DNA of 64,000 nt from NCBI GenBank assembly GCA_043497085.1, contig JBIEKI010000004.1; one strand, 5' to 3'. The notes under the pieces are model-generated. The model was given only the letters and a program-made list of their open reading frames with translations. It did no database searches and had not been told where the DNA came from. The position numbers and the translations under genes were made by a program. Origin of the DNA: Thalassobacillus sp043497085. Lineage in GTDB: Bacteria; Bacillota; Bacilli; Bacillales; Halobacillaceae. Positions 33,895 through 43,017 of this stretch are shown here, piece after piece. Numbering within the stretch: the first letter of the stretch is position 1; each line of letters starts with the position of its first letter.

Positions 33895-35928
33895 ATGAGT
33901 AAAGATAATCGTAAAGATGAACAACTCGAGCAGTTCCGTACCGACGATAGAGATAAACAGATGACCACTAATCAAGGAACGAAAGTATCGGAGGATGAAT
34001 TTTCTTTAAAAGCCGGTGAACGTGGACCAACCTTAATGGAAGACTTCCACTTCCGTGAAAAAATGACCCACTTCGACCATGAACGTATACCTGAACGTAT
34101 TGTTCATGCCCGGGGATTTGCTGCACATGGTGAATTCCAGCCTTATGAATCTATGAAGGAATTTACGAAAGCTGATTTCTTACAGGACCCTTTTAAGAAA
34201 ACCCCTGTGTTTGTCCGTTTTTCAACGGTCCAAGGTTCCAAAGGTTCAGCCGAGACTGTCCGGGACGCTCGTGGTTTTGCTACTAAATTTTATACGGAGG
34301 AAGGGAACTTCGATTTAGTCGGTAACAACATTCCTGTTTTCTTCATACAGGATGCTATTAAATTCCCTGATTTAGTGCATGCCTTGAAACCAGAACCACA
34401 TAATGAAATGCCGCAGGGAGCTACCGCCCACGATACATTCTGGGACTTTATTGCCAATAACCAGGAATCTGCCCATATGGTCATGTGGGCGATGTCTGAT
34501 CGAGCTATACCACGAAGTTTCCGTATGATGGAAGGATTCGGTGTCCATACCTTCCGCTTTGTTAATGATAAAGGTGAAGCTCATTTCATTAAATGGCATT
34601 GGAAGCCAGTCTTAGGTACTCATTCGCTCGTATGGGATGAAGCTCAAAAAATATCCGGTAAAGACCCTGATTTCCACCGTGGGGATCTTTATGATTCAAT
34701 TGAGAACGGAGATTATCCTGAATTTGAACTGGGTGTACAGATTATTAAAGAAGAAGATGAGTTTAAATTTGATTTTGACATTCTGGACCCTACAAAAATC
34801 TGGCCGGAGGAAGATGTGCCAGTTAAGAAAATCGGTAAAATGACGCTGAATCGAAATGTCGATAACGTGTTCGCTGAAACGGAGCAGGTTGCTTTCCATC
34901 CAGGCCATGTAGTTCCGGGAATTGACTTTACGAATGATCCGTTACTGCAAGGCCGATTGTTCTCTTATACGGATACACAGTTGATTCGCCTGGGCGGCCC
35001 TAATTTCCATGAGCTGCCGATCAACCGTCCCGTATGCCCTTTCCATAATAACCAGCGCGATGGCTATGGACGTATGACGATCAATAAAGGGCCAGTTGCT
35101 TATCATAAGAATTCCATGGCTGATAATACACCAGAAACTGCCGCTCCGGAAGAAGGCGGTTTTGAACATTATCAGGAAAAAGTGGAAGGAAAGAAAGTTC
35201 GTAAACGTAGTGACAGTTTCAAAGATCACTTCTCACAGGCGACTTTATTCTGGAATAGTATGAGCGATCCGGAAAAAGAGCATATCAAAGAAGCCTTCAG
35301 TTTTGAGCTTGGTAAGCTTTCCAGTGAATCTGTCCAGCAGCAGGTAGTAGACATGTTTGCTAATGTCAGCCTGGAACTGGCTAGAGAAGTAGCACAGAAT
35401 GTTGGTGTCAAAGTGCCGGAAGAGGGAGGATCCAATGTAACGAAGTCATCCCCAGCTTTGAGCCAGGAAAATACCAATAAATTGCCACATACCCGTAAAG
35501 TTGGTGTGATTGTGGCAGAAGGTTTCAACGGCTCAGAGGTGACTTCCGTAATCGAGGCACTTAAAAAAGCTGAGGTAGAACCGGAAATCATCAGTGACAA
35601 ACTTGGCACTGTAAAAGGAACGGATGGGGAAGAACTGGAAGCAGATCATACGTTCTTAACGGGAGAATCTGTCTTGTTTGATGCACTATATGCAGTAGGA
35701 AGTACTTCAGCAGATAAGAAGTTCCAACAAGATGCTTTATACTTCCTGAAAGAAGCATTTGCCCATTATAAACCGATTGGCGCCACGCATGAGGGTGTCG
35801 ATTTGTTGAAAAAAGCAGAAATCGCTGACGGTTTAGGTGTCGTTACCAATGATGACTTGAAGTCTTTTGTAAAAGAGTTTGTAGCGGCAATCGCTGAGCA
35901 CCGTCACTGGGACCGTGAAATTGTTTAA
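33895..35928 (+). CDS. katE: Large-subunit (clade 2, HPII-type) catalase
   Basis: 677 residues. The distal His lies in RIVHARGFAAHGEF, the Asn in DLVGNNIPVFF, and the proximal heme Tyr in RLFSYTDTQLIRLG. After about residue 525 a flavodoxin/DJ-1-like C-terminal domain follows (RKVGVIVAEGFNGSEV), the mark of large catalases. It breaks down hydrogen peroxide in the cytosol. ATG 33895 has AAAGGAGG 10 bases upstream. The longer frame from 33745 runs back through the previous gene and is rejected. Confidence 0.96.
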   Translation: MSKDNRKDEQLEQFRTDDRDKQMTTNQGTKVSEDEFSLKAGERGPTLMEDFHFREKMTHFDHERIPERIVHARGFAAHGEFQPYESMKEFTKADFLQDPFKKTPVFVRFSTVQGSKGSAETVRDARGFATKFYTEEGNFDLVGNNIPVFFIQDAIKFPDLVHALKPEPHNEMPQGATAHDTFWDFIANNQESAHMVMWAMSDRAIPRSFRMMEGFGVHTFRFVNDKGEAHFIKWHWKPVLGTHSLVWDEAQKISGKDPDFHRGDLYDSIENGDYPEFELGVQIIKEEDEFKFDFDILDPTKIWPEEDVPVKKIGKMTLNRNVDNVFAETEQVAFHPGHVVPGIDFTNDPLLQGRLFSYTDTQLIRLGGPNFHELPINRPVCPFHNNQRDGYGRMTINKGPVAYHKNSMADNTPETAAPEEGGFEHYQEKVEGKKVRKRSDSFKDHFSQATLFWNSMSDPEKEHIKEAFSFELGKLSSESVQQQVVDMFANVSLELAREVAQNVGVKVPEEGGSNVTKSSPALSQENTNKLPHTRKVGVIVAEGFNGSEVTSVIEALKKAEVEPEIISDKLGTVKGTDGEELEADHTFLTGESVLFDALYAVGSTSADKKFQQDALYFLKEAFAHYKPIGATHEGVDLLKKAEIADGLGVVTNDDLKSFVKEFVAAIAEHRHWDREIV

Positions 35929-35940
35929 GCTTTAAACAGT

Positions 35941-35970
35941 AGAGAGGGAGGGGAACCTCCCTCTTATTTT
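35941..35970 (+). terminator. Terminator after catalase
   Basis: AGAGGGAGG-GGAA-CCTCCCTCT followed by TATTTTATTT. Confidence 0.85.
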
Positions 35971-36040
35971 ATTTCCATGTTACATAACTATTGAAAAGAA
36001 AGAACAAACTAACCTTATTTACAAGGATAAGGTGGACGTT

Positions 36041-37012
36041 ATGACAATATTCCGACTTGGATATGTAGCGATGAGTAAAACGCTTGAAAATGCCTCGCCA
36101 TCCCAAACGATGACGTATACTCGTTTTCAGGCGCTTTCGAATAGGGAGGCAGCGATAAGAAAATTAGAATCAATTGCCCGCTCTAACTTACATAATACAT
36201 TACGGCTGTTAAAGCATAATCAAGCACAGGGCATCAAATTCTTCCGTATGAGTTCGAGACTCATTCCGCTGGCAACCCATGAAGATTTACGAGAATGGCG
36301 GTATATTTCAGCCCTGAAAGAGGAACTGAAAGCGATTGGCGATTATGCTAAAGCGAATGAGATGCGCATTGATTTCCACCCCGATCATTTTGTAGTGATC
36401 AATACACCGGATAAAGAAGTTTTTCAAAGGGCAATGATTGTTTTAAAGTACCATTTTATGCTCCTTCATGCCATGGGGATTGATCCGACTCACCGATGTG
36501 TACTGCATTTAGGCGGACAATACCAGGATAAAGAGCAGGCACTGGAAAGTTTCATTGAAAACTGGGCTCTCGTTCCTTCCAGTCTGCAAAAGATGATTAT
36601 GATTGAAAATGATGATAAATCATTTACATTAGAGGACTGTCTCTATGTGTGCGAAAAACTCAATATCCCACTGGTATTCGATCTCCATCACCACCTGGCA
36701 AACCATAGCGATGAAAACTGGGTTAACGAGTGGAGTCGTGTCGTTAATACATGGAAATCATCCACTTTGCCGCTTAAAATGCATATTTCGAGTCCTAAAA
36801 GTGAAGAAAATTTCAAAAGCCATGCGGATTATATCGAACCTGAAATGTTTCTTGATTTTATTAAAAAAGTGGAGGGAACGATATCACAAGTGGACTGTAT
36901 GATTGAGGCAAAGCAAAAAGACAGGGCTTTATTTCATTTAATCGATGATTTACGCGAAAGACCGACAATAAAAATGAAGAGTAATACTACATTCAATTGG
37001 GTAGAAGGGTAA
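36041..37012 (+). CDS. uvsE: UV DNA damage endonuclease
   Basis: 323 residues, a TIM-barrel UVDE. LGYVAMSKTL opens the protein. MRIDFHPDHFVVIN supplies metal-binding histidine, followed by LHLGGQYQDKEQAL, IENDDKSFTLEDC and VFDLHHHLAN (metal site), then PLKMHISSPKS. It nicks DNA 5' of UV photoproducts, an alternative to nucleotide excision, and is known in spore-formers. ATG 36041 is preferred, with AAGGTGG upstream, over GTG 36032, which overlaps that site. Confidence 0.95.
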   Translation: MTIFRLGYVAMSKTLENASPSQTMTYTRFQALSNREAAIRKLESIARSNLHNTLRLLKHNQAQGIKFFRMSSRLIPLATHEDLREWRYISALKEELKAIGDYAKANEMRIDFHPDHFVVINTPDKEVFQRAMIVLKYHFMLLHAMGIDPTHRCVLHLGGQYQDKEQALESFIENWALVPSSLQKMIMIENDDKSFTLEDCLYVCEKLNIPLVFDLHHHLANHSDENWVNEWSRVVNTWKSSTLPLKMHISSPKSEENFKSHADYIEPEMFLDFIKKVEGTISQVDCMIEAKQKDRALFHLIDDLRERPTIKMKSNTTFNWVEG

Positions 37013-37089
37013 GTATAAAAGTTTCTTCAGGCATTCCATTAAGCTATAATGAAAATCACTATAGGTGAGGAAAGGGAAGAAATATTGAA

Positions 37090-37959
37090 ATGAGTAATTT
37101 AAAAATCGGAATGGTACAAAAGATGAATGTACGAAAGAAAAAAACAGAAGGATTCGTGCTTTCAGATGGTAATCAGGAAGTTATGCTTCCGGACGAGCAG
37201 GCACGTGATGATATTGAATTGGATAAGGAAATAGAAGTGTTTCTTTACCAGGATAAGAGGGGAAACACGTTAGCGACGATGAGTACCCCTGAAGTGGACC
37301 TCGAGACATACGGCTGGGTTGAAGTCGTGGAAGTAGTCAAAAATCTGGGCGTGTTCGTTGATATTGGCATTGAAAAAGAAATCCTTGTATCTTCAGATGA
37401 TCTGCCTCTATTAGAAAGTGTATGGCCCAAGCCAGGAGATTGGCTGTTTGTCAGTTTGGAATTAGATAAGAAAGGACGCCTGCTGGCGAAACCGATAACG
37501 GAAGGAGCAGTCCAAGAAGACTTAGAGCCCGCTCCAGAATCATTATTGAAAAGCGATATTACGGGCAGAATCTACCGTTCCACTAAAGCTGGTTCTTTCC
37601 TTTTGACAGAAGAGGGCTACCGTGGATTTATCCACCCTTCAGAACGAAAAGAAGAACCCCGTGTTGGTGAGACGGTAACCGGAAGAGTAATTGATGTAAA
37701 AGAGGATGGGTCTATCAACGTTTCATTACGTCCGCTTAAGCAAGAAGGAATGACAGAAGATGCTGAGGTTATAATGGAATATTTAATCGAACGTGGTGGC
37801 AGCATACCATTTCATGATAAGAGTGATCCGGACGAAATAAGAAAGACATTTCGTATCAGTAAAGCTGCTTTCAAACGAGCCCTGGGCAAATTAATGAAAG
37901 AAGGAAAAGTTATTCAGCAGGACGGTAAGACGGTTCTCACTGATACTATGGAACAATAA
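37090..37959 (+). CDS. cvfB: S1-type RNA-binding protein CvfB (YitL)
   Basis: 289 residues with three S1-like OB domains: KIGMVQKMNVRKKKTEGFVL, LGVFVDIGIEKEILVSSDDLP, and GFIHPSERKEEPRVGETV..ISVSLRP-like DGSINVSLRP. A C-terminal winged helix follows (AAFKRALGKLMKEGKVIQQ). CvfB is an RNA-binding virulence-related factor in Staphylococcus and a conserved housekeeping protein in Bacilli. A TATAAT at about 37045 gives a likely own promoter. GAGGAAAGG lies before ATG 37090. Confidence 0.93.
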   Translation: MSNLKIGMVQKMNVRKKKTEGFVLSDGNQEVMLPDEQARDDIELDKEIEVFLYQDKRGNTLATMSTPEVDLETYGWVEVVEVVKNLGVFVDIGIEKEILVSSDDLPLLESVWPKPGDWLFVSLELDKKGRLLAKPITEGAVQEDLEPAPESLLKSDITGRIYRSTKAGSFLLTEEGYRGFIHPSERKEEPRVGETVTGRVIDVKEDGSINVSLRPLKQEGMTEDAEVIMEYLIERGGSIPFHDKSDPDEIRKTFRISKAAFKRALGKLMKEGKVIQQDGKTVLTDTMEQ

Positions 37960-37967
37960 TAATGTAG

Positions 37968-38004
37968 AAAGACGGTATCTGAATTACAGATATCGTCTTT
38001 TTTT
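37968..38004 (+). terminator. Terminator after cvfB
   Basis: AAAGACGGTATCTG-AATTA-CAGATATCGTCTTT followed by T's. Confidence 0.88.
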
Positions 38005-38006
38005 GT

Positions 38007-38051
38007 ACTTTAAGAAAGTTTAACTTTGTTAAAGGATTAAAGTATAAGAAA
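38007..38051 (+). repeat. 45-nt AT-rich repeat, copy 1
   Basis: It begins ACTTTAAGAAAG and ends AAAGTATAAGAAA, with the inner hairpin TTTAAC-TTT-GTTAAA. It is identical to 43018-43062 except at one base. Both copies sit directly behind a terminator and about 25-60 bases before a start codon. Confidence 0.9.
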
Positions 38052-38112
38052 AACTTTCACAGATAGTGGGCTATTTGAATATCCTGCCTTTGGGAGGAGG
38101 TTGGATAGAATA

Positions 38113-38490
38113 ATGTATAACTATTATCACGGATATCCAGAACAGGCAGATATGGATAGACAAAATCCATCTGAGGTCAAAGAAATGTGCCAAACTAATC
38201 ACTACTATTTCGTCCAAATTCAACTATCTGATGGTTCGCTTGTGGATGGGATCATTGATGGAACTGATGAAGATCATGTCTATTTGCTTGTACCAGTCGG
38301 AGATGAAATGGAAGAGATGGAGCAGAGGCAATTCGGATACAGTGGCTTTGGAGGCTATGGAGGGTACGGCGGATACGGCGGATACCCTTTTGGCGGCGGT
38401 TATGGTTATCCAAGGCGATTCCGCAGATTCAGACGACGGCGCTTCCCATTTTTTCATATCGGAAGGCTGTTTTTCCCGTTTTTCTATTAA
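38113..38490 (+). CDS. Gly/Tyr-rich small protein with LSm-like segment, coat-like
   Basis: 125 residues. The N-terminus is Tyr-rich (MYNYYHGYPEQ). The middle (YYFVQIQLSDGSLVDGIIDGTDEDHVYLLVPVG) resembles a small Sm-like beta fold. The tail has GGYGGYGGYGGYP repeats, then an Arg/Phe-rich end (RRFRRFRRRRFPFF). GGGAGGAGG lies 12 bases before ATG 38113. Similar Bacillaceae proteins occur with spore-coat genes. Placement in the spore is an inference from composition. Confidence 0.78.
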   Translation: MYNYYHGYPEQADMDRQNPSEVKEMCQTNHYYFVQIQLSDGSLVDGIIDGTDEDHVYLLVPVGDEMEEMEQRQFGYSGFGGYGGYGGYGGYPFGGGYGYPRRFRRFRRRRFPFFHIGRLFFPFFY

Positions 38491-38495
38491 ACAAG

Positions 38496-38532
38496 AAGCA
38501 CGCACAATGGAAGTTCCATTGGCGTGCTTTTT
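38496..38532. terminator. Bidirectional terminator
   Basis: AAGCACGC and GCGTGCTT with an inner CAATGG..CCATTG extension, between convergent genes. Confidence 0.85.
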
Positions 38533-38537
38533 ACTAT

Positions 38538-38789
38538 CTACTCTCTTGGGTTATGCTCGGCGAATTTCACAAAGGTCGTTTCATCCTCAATCAACCCGCA
38601 GGAAGCGCATTGTACCTTCTTATCTGGTCCGTTATAGCTCAAATGAAAGGCATCCAGATTATCATCGGTATACTCTTCCATAATAATCCCAGTACCAGGA
38701 TCCATCTTGACGGATGAAGGAAGCTGCTGGATTAAATTGAATCGGGAACGATTGGTTTTACAATTGGGGCATAAGTATGGGTTAGACAT
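38538..38789 (-). CDS. Zinc-ribbon small protein
   Basis: 83 residues. CPNCKTNRSRF and VQCASCGLIED form a four-Cys zinc ribbon split by about 48 residues. The start at 38789 has GGAGGTGG 8 bases upstream; a 5-residue extension to 38804 is possible but covers that site. The family is common in Bacillaceae and has no known role. It is downstream of the 100-aa gene on the same strand (54-base gap). Confidence 0.8.
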   Translation of the reverse strand: MSNPYLCPNCKTNRSRFNLIQQLPSSVKMDPGTGIIMEEYTDDNLDAFHLSYNGPDKKVQCASCGLIEDETTFVKFAEHNPRE

Positions 38790-38843
38790 GCTGACCACCT
38801 CCAACCTTATTATTTCCCCAATAATCGTTGATTATTATGTTAT

Positions 38844-39146
38844 TTATTTCTTTTTTTGTTTTTCCATTTCTTCACTAACTACAAATGCAAGATCATCATT
38901 TCCGAATAAGGAAAGCACACCTAGAAGTGTTTCATCCATGATTTCATCTGCTTCACTTTTAGGGACTGTCAACTCTATAGCCCGGTTTAAGGCATCATTT
39001 GATTTTTGAGTTGGATATGCGCGTGCATATACTTCAACAGGATCTAAATCATGGTTAATACACCACTGGGCAAAGACAAGGATCATCATCTCTTCATCCT
39101 GCTGGTAGTTGCGGATGACTTGTTCTTCGATTTCTTTTCGATTCAT
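38844..39146 (-). CDS. Conserved small helical protein of unknown function
   Basis: 100 residues, acidic and helical (MNRKEIEEQVIRNYQQDEEMM, then FAQWCINHDLDPVEVYARAYP) with a lysine-rich tail. ATG at 39146 follows AAAGGGAG at 9 bases; the 20-residue upstream extension has no ribosome site. I do not recognise a named family. It probably forms one unit with the zinc-ribbon gene. Confidence 0.75.
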   Translation of the reverse strand: MNRKEIEEQVIRNYQQDEEMMILVFAQWCINHDLDPVEVYARAYPTQKSNDALNRAIELTVPKSEADEIMDETLLGVLSLFGNDDLAFVVSEEMEKQKKK

Positions 39147-39301
39147 GAAACATACTCCCTTTACTATGATGGTTTCATTATATCGAGCCACTCGAAACAA
39201 TAACAACTATTTCTACATATTTTTCGACAATTAAAGGAAAATTCGTTCGTAATAGGGAATTAATAAACGGAAAGAGCATACTTTCGAGGAGGGATTAACT
39301 A

Positions 39302-40048
39302 TTGGAACGGGTTAGAGTATTACTGATCAGCGTGTTGAGCTTATTAGTTTTATCATTTGGCATTACAGTGGAAGGCGATGCGAAAATTCCTGACAGAAAG
39401 TCGATTAACTATGTTGCGCTGGGAGATTCACTGGCAGCTGGATGGACCCCTATATCTGATGAAAAAGGATATGATGGGGAGGGATATCCTGAATTTCTAG
39501 TGGAAAGGTTCGAGCAATCGAATTACAATATCACATTGAGTAACTATGGTGCAAATGGGCATACCACAACAGACGTTTTGAAGGATTTAAAGGACAAAAA
39601 TATACAAAAAGATATCAATGAAGCAGATTTACTAACAATAGATATCGGAGCCAATGATTTACTTGCTCACTTATTTAATGGTAATTTAGCAGGATTGGAA
39701 AGTGCTTCGGAAACAGCAGTTTTAAATATTGATAAGATTTTAAGTGACATCAGGAAATTGAACAAGGATGTAGATATCTATGTGATGGGCTATTATAATG
39801 CAATCGAACCTTATGAGAGTTATAAGGATTTAGAGCCTGAAATACTGCCACTTTTACAACGGTTCAACCATGAGATAAAAGAAGTGACAGAATCGGCTGA
39901 TGCGGTGTATGTACCGACATTTAAAGTGATAGCTAAGGATTATGATACGTATCTTCCTCATGCTGATGTCCACTTAAGTGAAGAGGGCTATCAGGCGGTT
40001 GCCAAGGAATTTTGGAAAAAGATGACCCCGCGAAATTACGGTAATTAA
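39302..40048 (+). CDS. Secreted SGNH/GDSL-type hydrolase
   Basis: 248 residues. The signal peptide covers about 27 residues (VRVLLISVLSLLVLSFGITVEG). Block I is ALGDSLAAGW with the nucleophile Ser. Block III is IDIGANDLL, and block V is PHADVHLSEEGY with the Asp-x2-His pair. Such proteins are lipases or esterases acting on lipids or cell-wall acyl groups. The start is TTG 39302 with GAGGAGGG 9 bases upstream. Whether it is released or anchored by its signal is open. Confidence 0.9.
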   Translation: MERVRVLLISVLSLLVLSFGITVEGDAKIPDRKSINYVALGDSLAAGWTPISDEKGYDGEGYPEFLVERFEQSNYNITLSNYGANGHTTTDVLKDLKDKNIQKDINEADLLTIDIGANDLLAHLFNGNLAGLESASETAVLNIDKILSDIRKLNKDVDIYVMGYYNAIEPYESYKDLEPEILPLLQRFNHEIKEVTESADAVYVPTFKVIAKDYDTYLPHADVHLSEEGYQAVAKEFWKKMTPRNYGN

Positions 40049-40050
40049 TC

Positions 40051-40083
40051 AAAGACAGGTAGCTGGTGCTATCTGTCTTTATT
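40051..40083 (+). terminator. Terminator after the GDSL gene
   Basis: AAAGACAGGTAGC-TGGT-GCTATCTGTCTTT. Confidence 0.85.
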
Positions 40084-40163
40084 TATGGTTGCACTTGTCA
40101 CAGGTCAACCTATAAAGGGCATAGGCTATGAAAGACAGTTATGAAAATACAGGAGGAAGATTC

Positions 40164-40820
40164 ATGAATTCTAACTATTTTCACATGCCCTATGTATATC
40201 CATATGTGACGAATCCATACCAGGCACCATATGTCCGCTATCCTTATAGCCATTATTATGGCAGTTACCAATCCTATCAGGATGTCAGGCAGCCGGTCCG
40301 TGGCCAGGCGACATGGACTGAGGGGGGAGCAGTGACCCAATGCGGGATTCCGTGGTCGGCTAATCTCTATATGACAGTAGCAGTTGGTCAGAACACACCA
40401 TACAAATGTGGAGATACCTTAAAAATCAAAAACTTAGCTAACGGTAGAGAAGTATTAGTGACTGTAGTGGATCAGGTCGCCGGTTATGGTGCCAATAAAG
40501 TGAATTTACACAAGAGAGCTTTTGAAGCATTAGGTGCCAATGTCGATTTAGGGGTTATCAATGTAGAGATCACTACTGGTATTGAGCTGGAAGAGGAAAA
40601 ATGGGGAAAGTATCTGCTCGAAATCGTTCAATCAGCGTACTCGAACTATAATGTAACAGATTATAATAGAATAAGTAAAACGCAGCAGAATGCTAACCAA
40701 ATGACGGAAACCTATAAATATGTACTGCGTTCTCCACAAGAAACAGTCAATATTGAAGGAACTGTCGTATATAACCCAAATACCGATCGAATTATATCAA
40801 TTGATTTAAAGGAAGTATAA
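40164..40820 (+). CDS. Tyr-rich protein with RlpA-like double-psi barrel and DUF3889-like tail
   Basis: 218 residues. A Tyr/Pro-rich leader (about 45 residues, HMPYVYPYVTNPYQAPY..) is followed by a double-psi beta-barrel (GQATWTEGGAVTQCG, GDTLKIKNL, VVDQVAGYGANKVNLHKRAFEAL), as in expansin/RlpA-type proteins. A C-terminal segment (YKYVLRSPQETVNIEGTVVYNP) resembles DUF3889. No signal peptide is present, so a spore-coat location is more likely than secretion (inference). ATG 40164 has AGGAGGAAG upstream. Confidence 0.82.
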   Translation: MNSNYFHMPYVYPYVTNPYQAPYVRYPYSHYYGSYQSYQDVRQPVRGQATWTEGGAVTQCGIPWSANLYMTVAVGQNTPYKCGDTLKIKNLANGREVLVTVVDQVAGYGANKVNLHKRAFEALGANVDLGVINVEITTGIELEEEKWGKYLLEIVQSAYSNYNVTDYNRISKTQQNANQMTETYKYVLRSPQETVNIEGTVVYNPNTDRIISIDLKEV

Positions 40821-40830
40821 GCAGTATGAT

Positions 40831-40869
40831 GAAAGAGATAGGGAGACGAACCCTATCTCTTTCATTTTT
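40831..40869 (+). terminator. Terminator after the RlpA-like gene
   Basis: GAAAGAGATAGGG-AGACGA-ACCCTATCTCTTTC followed by ATTTTT. Confidence 0.88.
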
Positions 40870-40974
40870 AATAGCAGGCTGCGGATATAACAGCAGGCTG
40901 ATAAAACTGTTGCGAAATGGCAACACTTCTAGTATTGTAGGAATGAATGGTTAAAATTGAAAAGAGGGTTATAA

Positions 40975-42054
40975 ATGAAACAATCTATATATGGAATGAC
41001 GTTCGACCAGTTGACTGACTGGCTGATGGAACGCGGACATAAAAAATTCCGTGCATCACAAGTTTGGGACTGGCTGTATAACAAACGAGTCAAAAGCTTT
41101 TCAGAAATGAATAATGTCAATAAAGATTGTATCCAACTGCTTGAAGAAAATTTTGTGATCCAGACGTTGCAACAAGAAATCAAACAGGAATCTTCAGATG
41201 GTACAATCAAATTTTTATTTAAACTGCAGGATGGTAATGTAATTGAAACCGTATTGATGCGGTTCCATTATGGATTATCCGTTTGTGTTACAACGCAAGT
41301 TGGCTGTAATATCGGTTGTTCCTTCTGTGCAAGTGGACTATTGAAAAAAAGCCGCGATCTGACCAGTGGTGAAATTGTTGAGCAGATCATGAATGTCCAG
41401 CATGCATTGGACGATAAGGGAGAAGGAGATCGTGTTAGTCATATTGTCGTAATGGGTATTGGAGAACCGTTCGATAACTATGATAATACGTTGGATTTCA
41501 TTCGTATCGTCAACTCTCAGAAAGGGCTGGCTATCGGTGCAAGAAAGATTACTGTCTCTACAAGTGGACTAGCTGATCAAATTTATCAGTTCGCTGATGA
41601 AGACTTGCAGGTAAACCTTGCTTTATCATTACACGCTCCAAATGATGAGCTACGTACAAGAATCATGAAGATCAATAAAGCATATCCATTAGATAAATTG
41701 ATGCCAGCGATTGATTATTATCTAGAGAAAACTAATCGCCGGATTACCTTTGAATATATCATGCTAAGGGATGTCAATGACCACCAAAAAGAAGCGAAAG
41801 AACTTGCAGAACTGTTGAAAGATAAACGGCATTTATCTTATGTCAACTTGATTCCGTATAATCCAGTTGACGACCATTCTTATCAACGTAGTGAGAAAGA
41901 AGCGATTTTAGGATTTTATGACACGTTGAAGAAAAATGGCATCAACTGTGTCATTCGCCATGAAAATGGAACAGATATCGATGCAGCATGCGGGCAATTG
42001 CGCAGTAAGCAAGTCAAAAAAGATAAAAAGAAACAGGCAGCGAAAGCAAAATAA
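40975..42054 (+). CDS. rlmN: 23S rRNA (adenine-2503-C2) methyltransferase RlmN
   Basis: 359 residues, radical-SAM enzyme. The cluster motif CNIGCSFC (CxxxCxxC) is near residue 112. VVMGIGEPFDNYDNTL, ITVSTSGLADQI and LALSLHAP are RlmN motifs, and the C-terminal Cys of IDAACGQLR is the second catalytic Cys. The ASGLLKKSRDL form matches Listeria-type RlmN rather than B. subtilis YloN, so a second paralogue may exist. No Cfr-specific traits were noted. The Lys-rich tail (KKDKKKQAAKAK) suits RNA binding. Confidence 0.94.
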   Translation: MKQSIYGMTFDQLTDWLMERGHKKFRASQVWDWLYNKRVKSFSEMNNVNKDCIQLLEENFVIQTLQQEIKQESSDGTIKFLFKLQDGNVIETVLMRFHYGLSVCVTTQVGCNIGCSFCASGLLKKSRDLTSGEIVEQIMNVQHALDDKGEGDRVSHIVVMGIGEPFDNYDNTLDFIRIVNSQKGLAIGARKITVSTSGLADQIYQFADEDLQVNLALSLHAPNDELRTRIMKINKAYPLDKLMPAIDYYLEKTNRRITFEYIMLRDVNDHQKEAKELAELLKDKRHLSYVNLIPYNPVDDHSYQRSEKEAILGFYDTLKKNGINCVIRHENGTDIDAACGQLRSKQVKKDKKKQAAKAK

Positions 42055-42056
42055 AT

Positions 42057-42095
42057 CAAAAAGTACACCGTTTAGTTGAATGGTGTACTTTTTTT
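42057..42095 (+). terminator. Terminator after rlmN
   Basis: AAAAGTACACC-GTTTAGTTGAAT-GGTGTACTTTT plus T's. Confidence 0.88.
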
Positions 42096-42299
42096 GTGCA
42101 TTCATTTAGTGATTATGGATGCCTTCTACATCTTTTAACGAGTCTTTCCTCTGAGCATCATTTGCTTTTTTAAGGAACTTTCATTTCTAGGAAGTTTCCT
42201 TTCTATATAAATAAAAAGAAGTTGTAAAGATACAGGCGGAAGAAATAGAAGGAATCAACAAATTCATTTTGAATAAAATGGATGGAAGGGGGGGATTGA

Positions 42300-42983
42300 G
42301 TGTTAGTTAAAAACAATATTATTCCGAAACATCGGGTAGTCACTATTCATATAGAATCAACAATGAAGGAAGCGAAAGAGGCATTGGATAATAGCGGGTA
42401 TCGCTGTATTCCAGTTGTTGATAGTAATGGTAGATACCAAGGAATGGTGTTCCGTTCCAGAATTGAACGACAGGAGAACGAATCTTTTAGAAATGGGGTA
42501 ACACCCATTGAAAACGAATGCATCACAAAGGTTCTTTCCTACCCACAAACTTTTGTGTATGAAGAAACCTCGTTCCCTCAGGCGATGCTACGGGTGAAAG
42601 CTCTTCCATTTATAGCTGTACTAGATAAGCAAGAGAAGTTTGCCGGTATTCTCACGCATAACAAAGTATTTGATTTACTGGAACAATCGTTTGGACTTCA
42701 TTCGGGAGATTATATTGTCACTATCGTATCACCCGAAAAACATGGGGCAGTCGCTCAGCTTTCCAAAATGTTGAATAAACGAGGGATTAACATTGAGGGG
42801 TTAATGACGTTCGATGATGATGGCAGTAAAGTTGTAAGACGTCTCTGTATCACTGTATCCAATGTCACCAAAGCGCAGCTAAGCGAACTGTTCGCTAAAT
42901 TAGAAAAGAAAGGTTACCGCGTACTTCGGTCAGAACAGACTGAAAAGAACGACCATATGACAAGAGCTATATTGGAAGATTAA
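42300..42983 (+). CDS. CBS-pair plus ACT domain protein (CbpA/AcuB-like)
   Basis: 227 residues. Two CBS motifs come first (STMKEAKEALDNSGYRCIPVVD, SFPQAMLRVKALPFIAVLD). A C-terminal ACT domain follows (YIVTIVSPEKHGAVAQLSKMLNKRGINIEGLM). The layout matches AcuB-type proteins and the Listeria c-di-AMP-binding protein CbpA, so nucleotide sensing is likely, but the ligand is unknown. GTG 42300 is the start, with a G-rich site (GGAAGGGGGGG) upstream. It is a single-gene unit with its own terminator. Confidence 0.85.
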   Translation: MLVKNNIIPKHRVVTIHIESTMKEAKEALDNSGYRCIPVVDSNGRYQGMVFRSRIERQENESFRNGVTPIENECITKVLSYPQTFVYEETSFPQAMLRVKALPFIAVLDKQEKFAGILTHNKVFDLLEQSFGLHSGDYIVTIVSPEKHGAVAQLSKMLNKRGINIEGLMTFDDDGSKVVRRLCITVSNVTKAQLSELFAKLEKKGYRVLRSEQTEKNDHMTRAILED

Positions 42984-42986
42984 TTC

Positions 42987-43015
42987 AAACCACCAGGGAT
43001 GCTGGTGGTTTTTTT
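42987..43015 (+). terminator. Terminator after the CBS-ACT gene
   Basis: AAACCACCAG-GGATG-CTGGTGGTTT plus T's. Confidence 0.9.
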
Positions 43016-43017
43016 AC

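Noticed and set aside
40975..42054. Cfr-type antibiotic resistance methyltransferase
   Set aside because: The motifs (ASGLLKKSRDL, IDAACGQLR) match housekeeping RlmN of the Listeria type; no Cfr-specific pattern seen.
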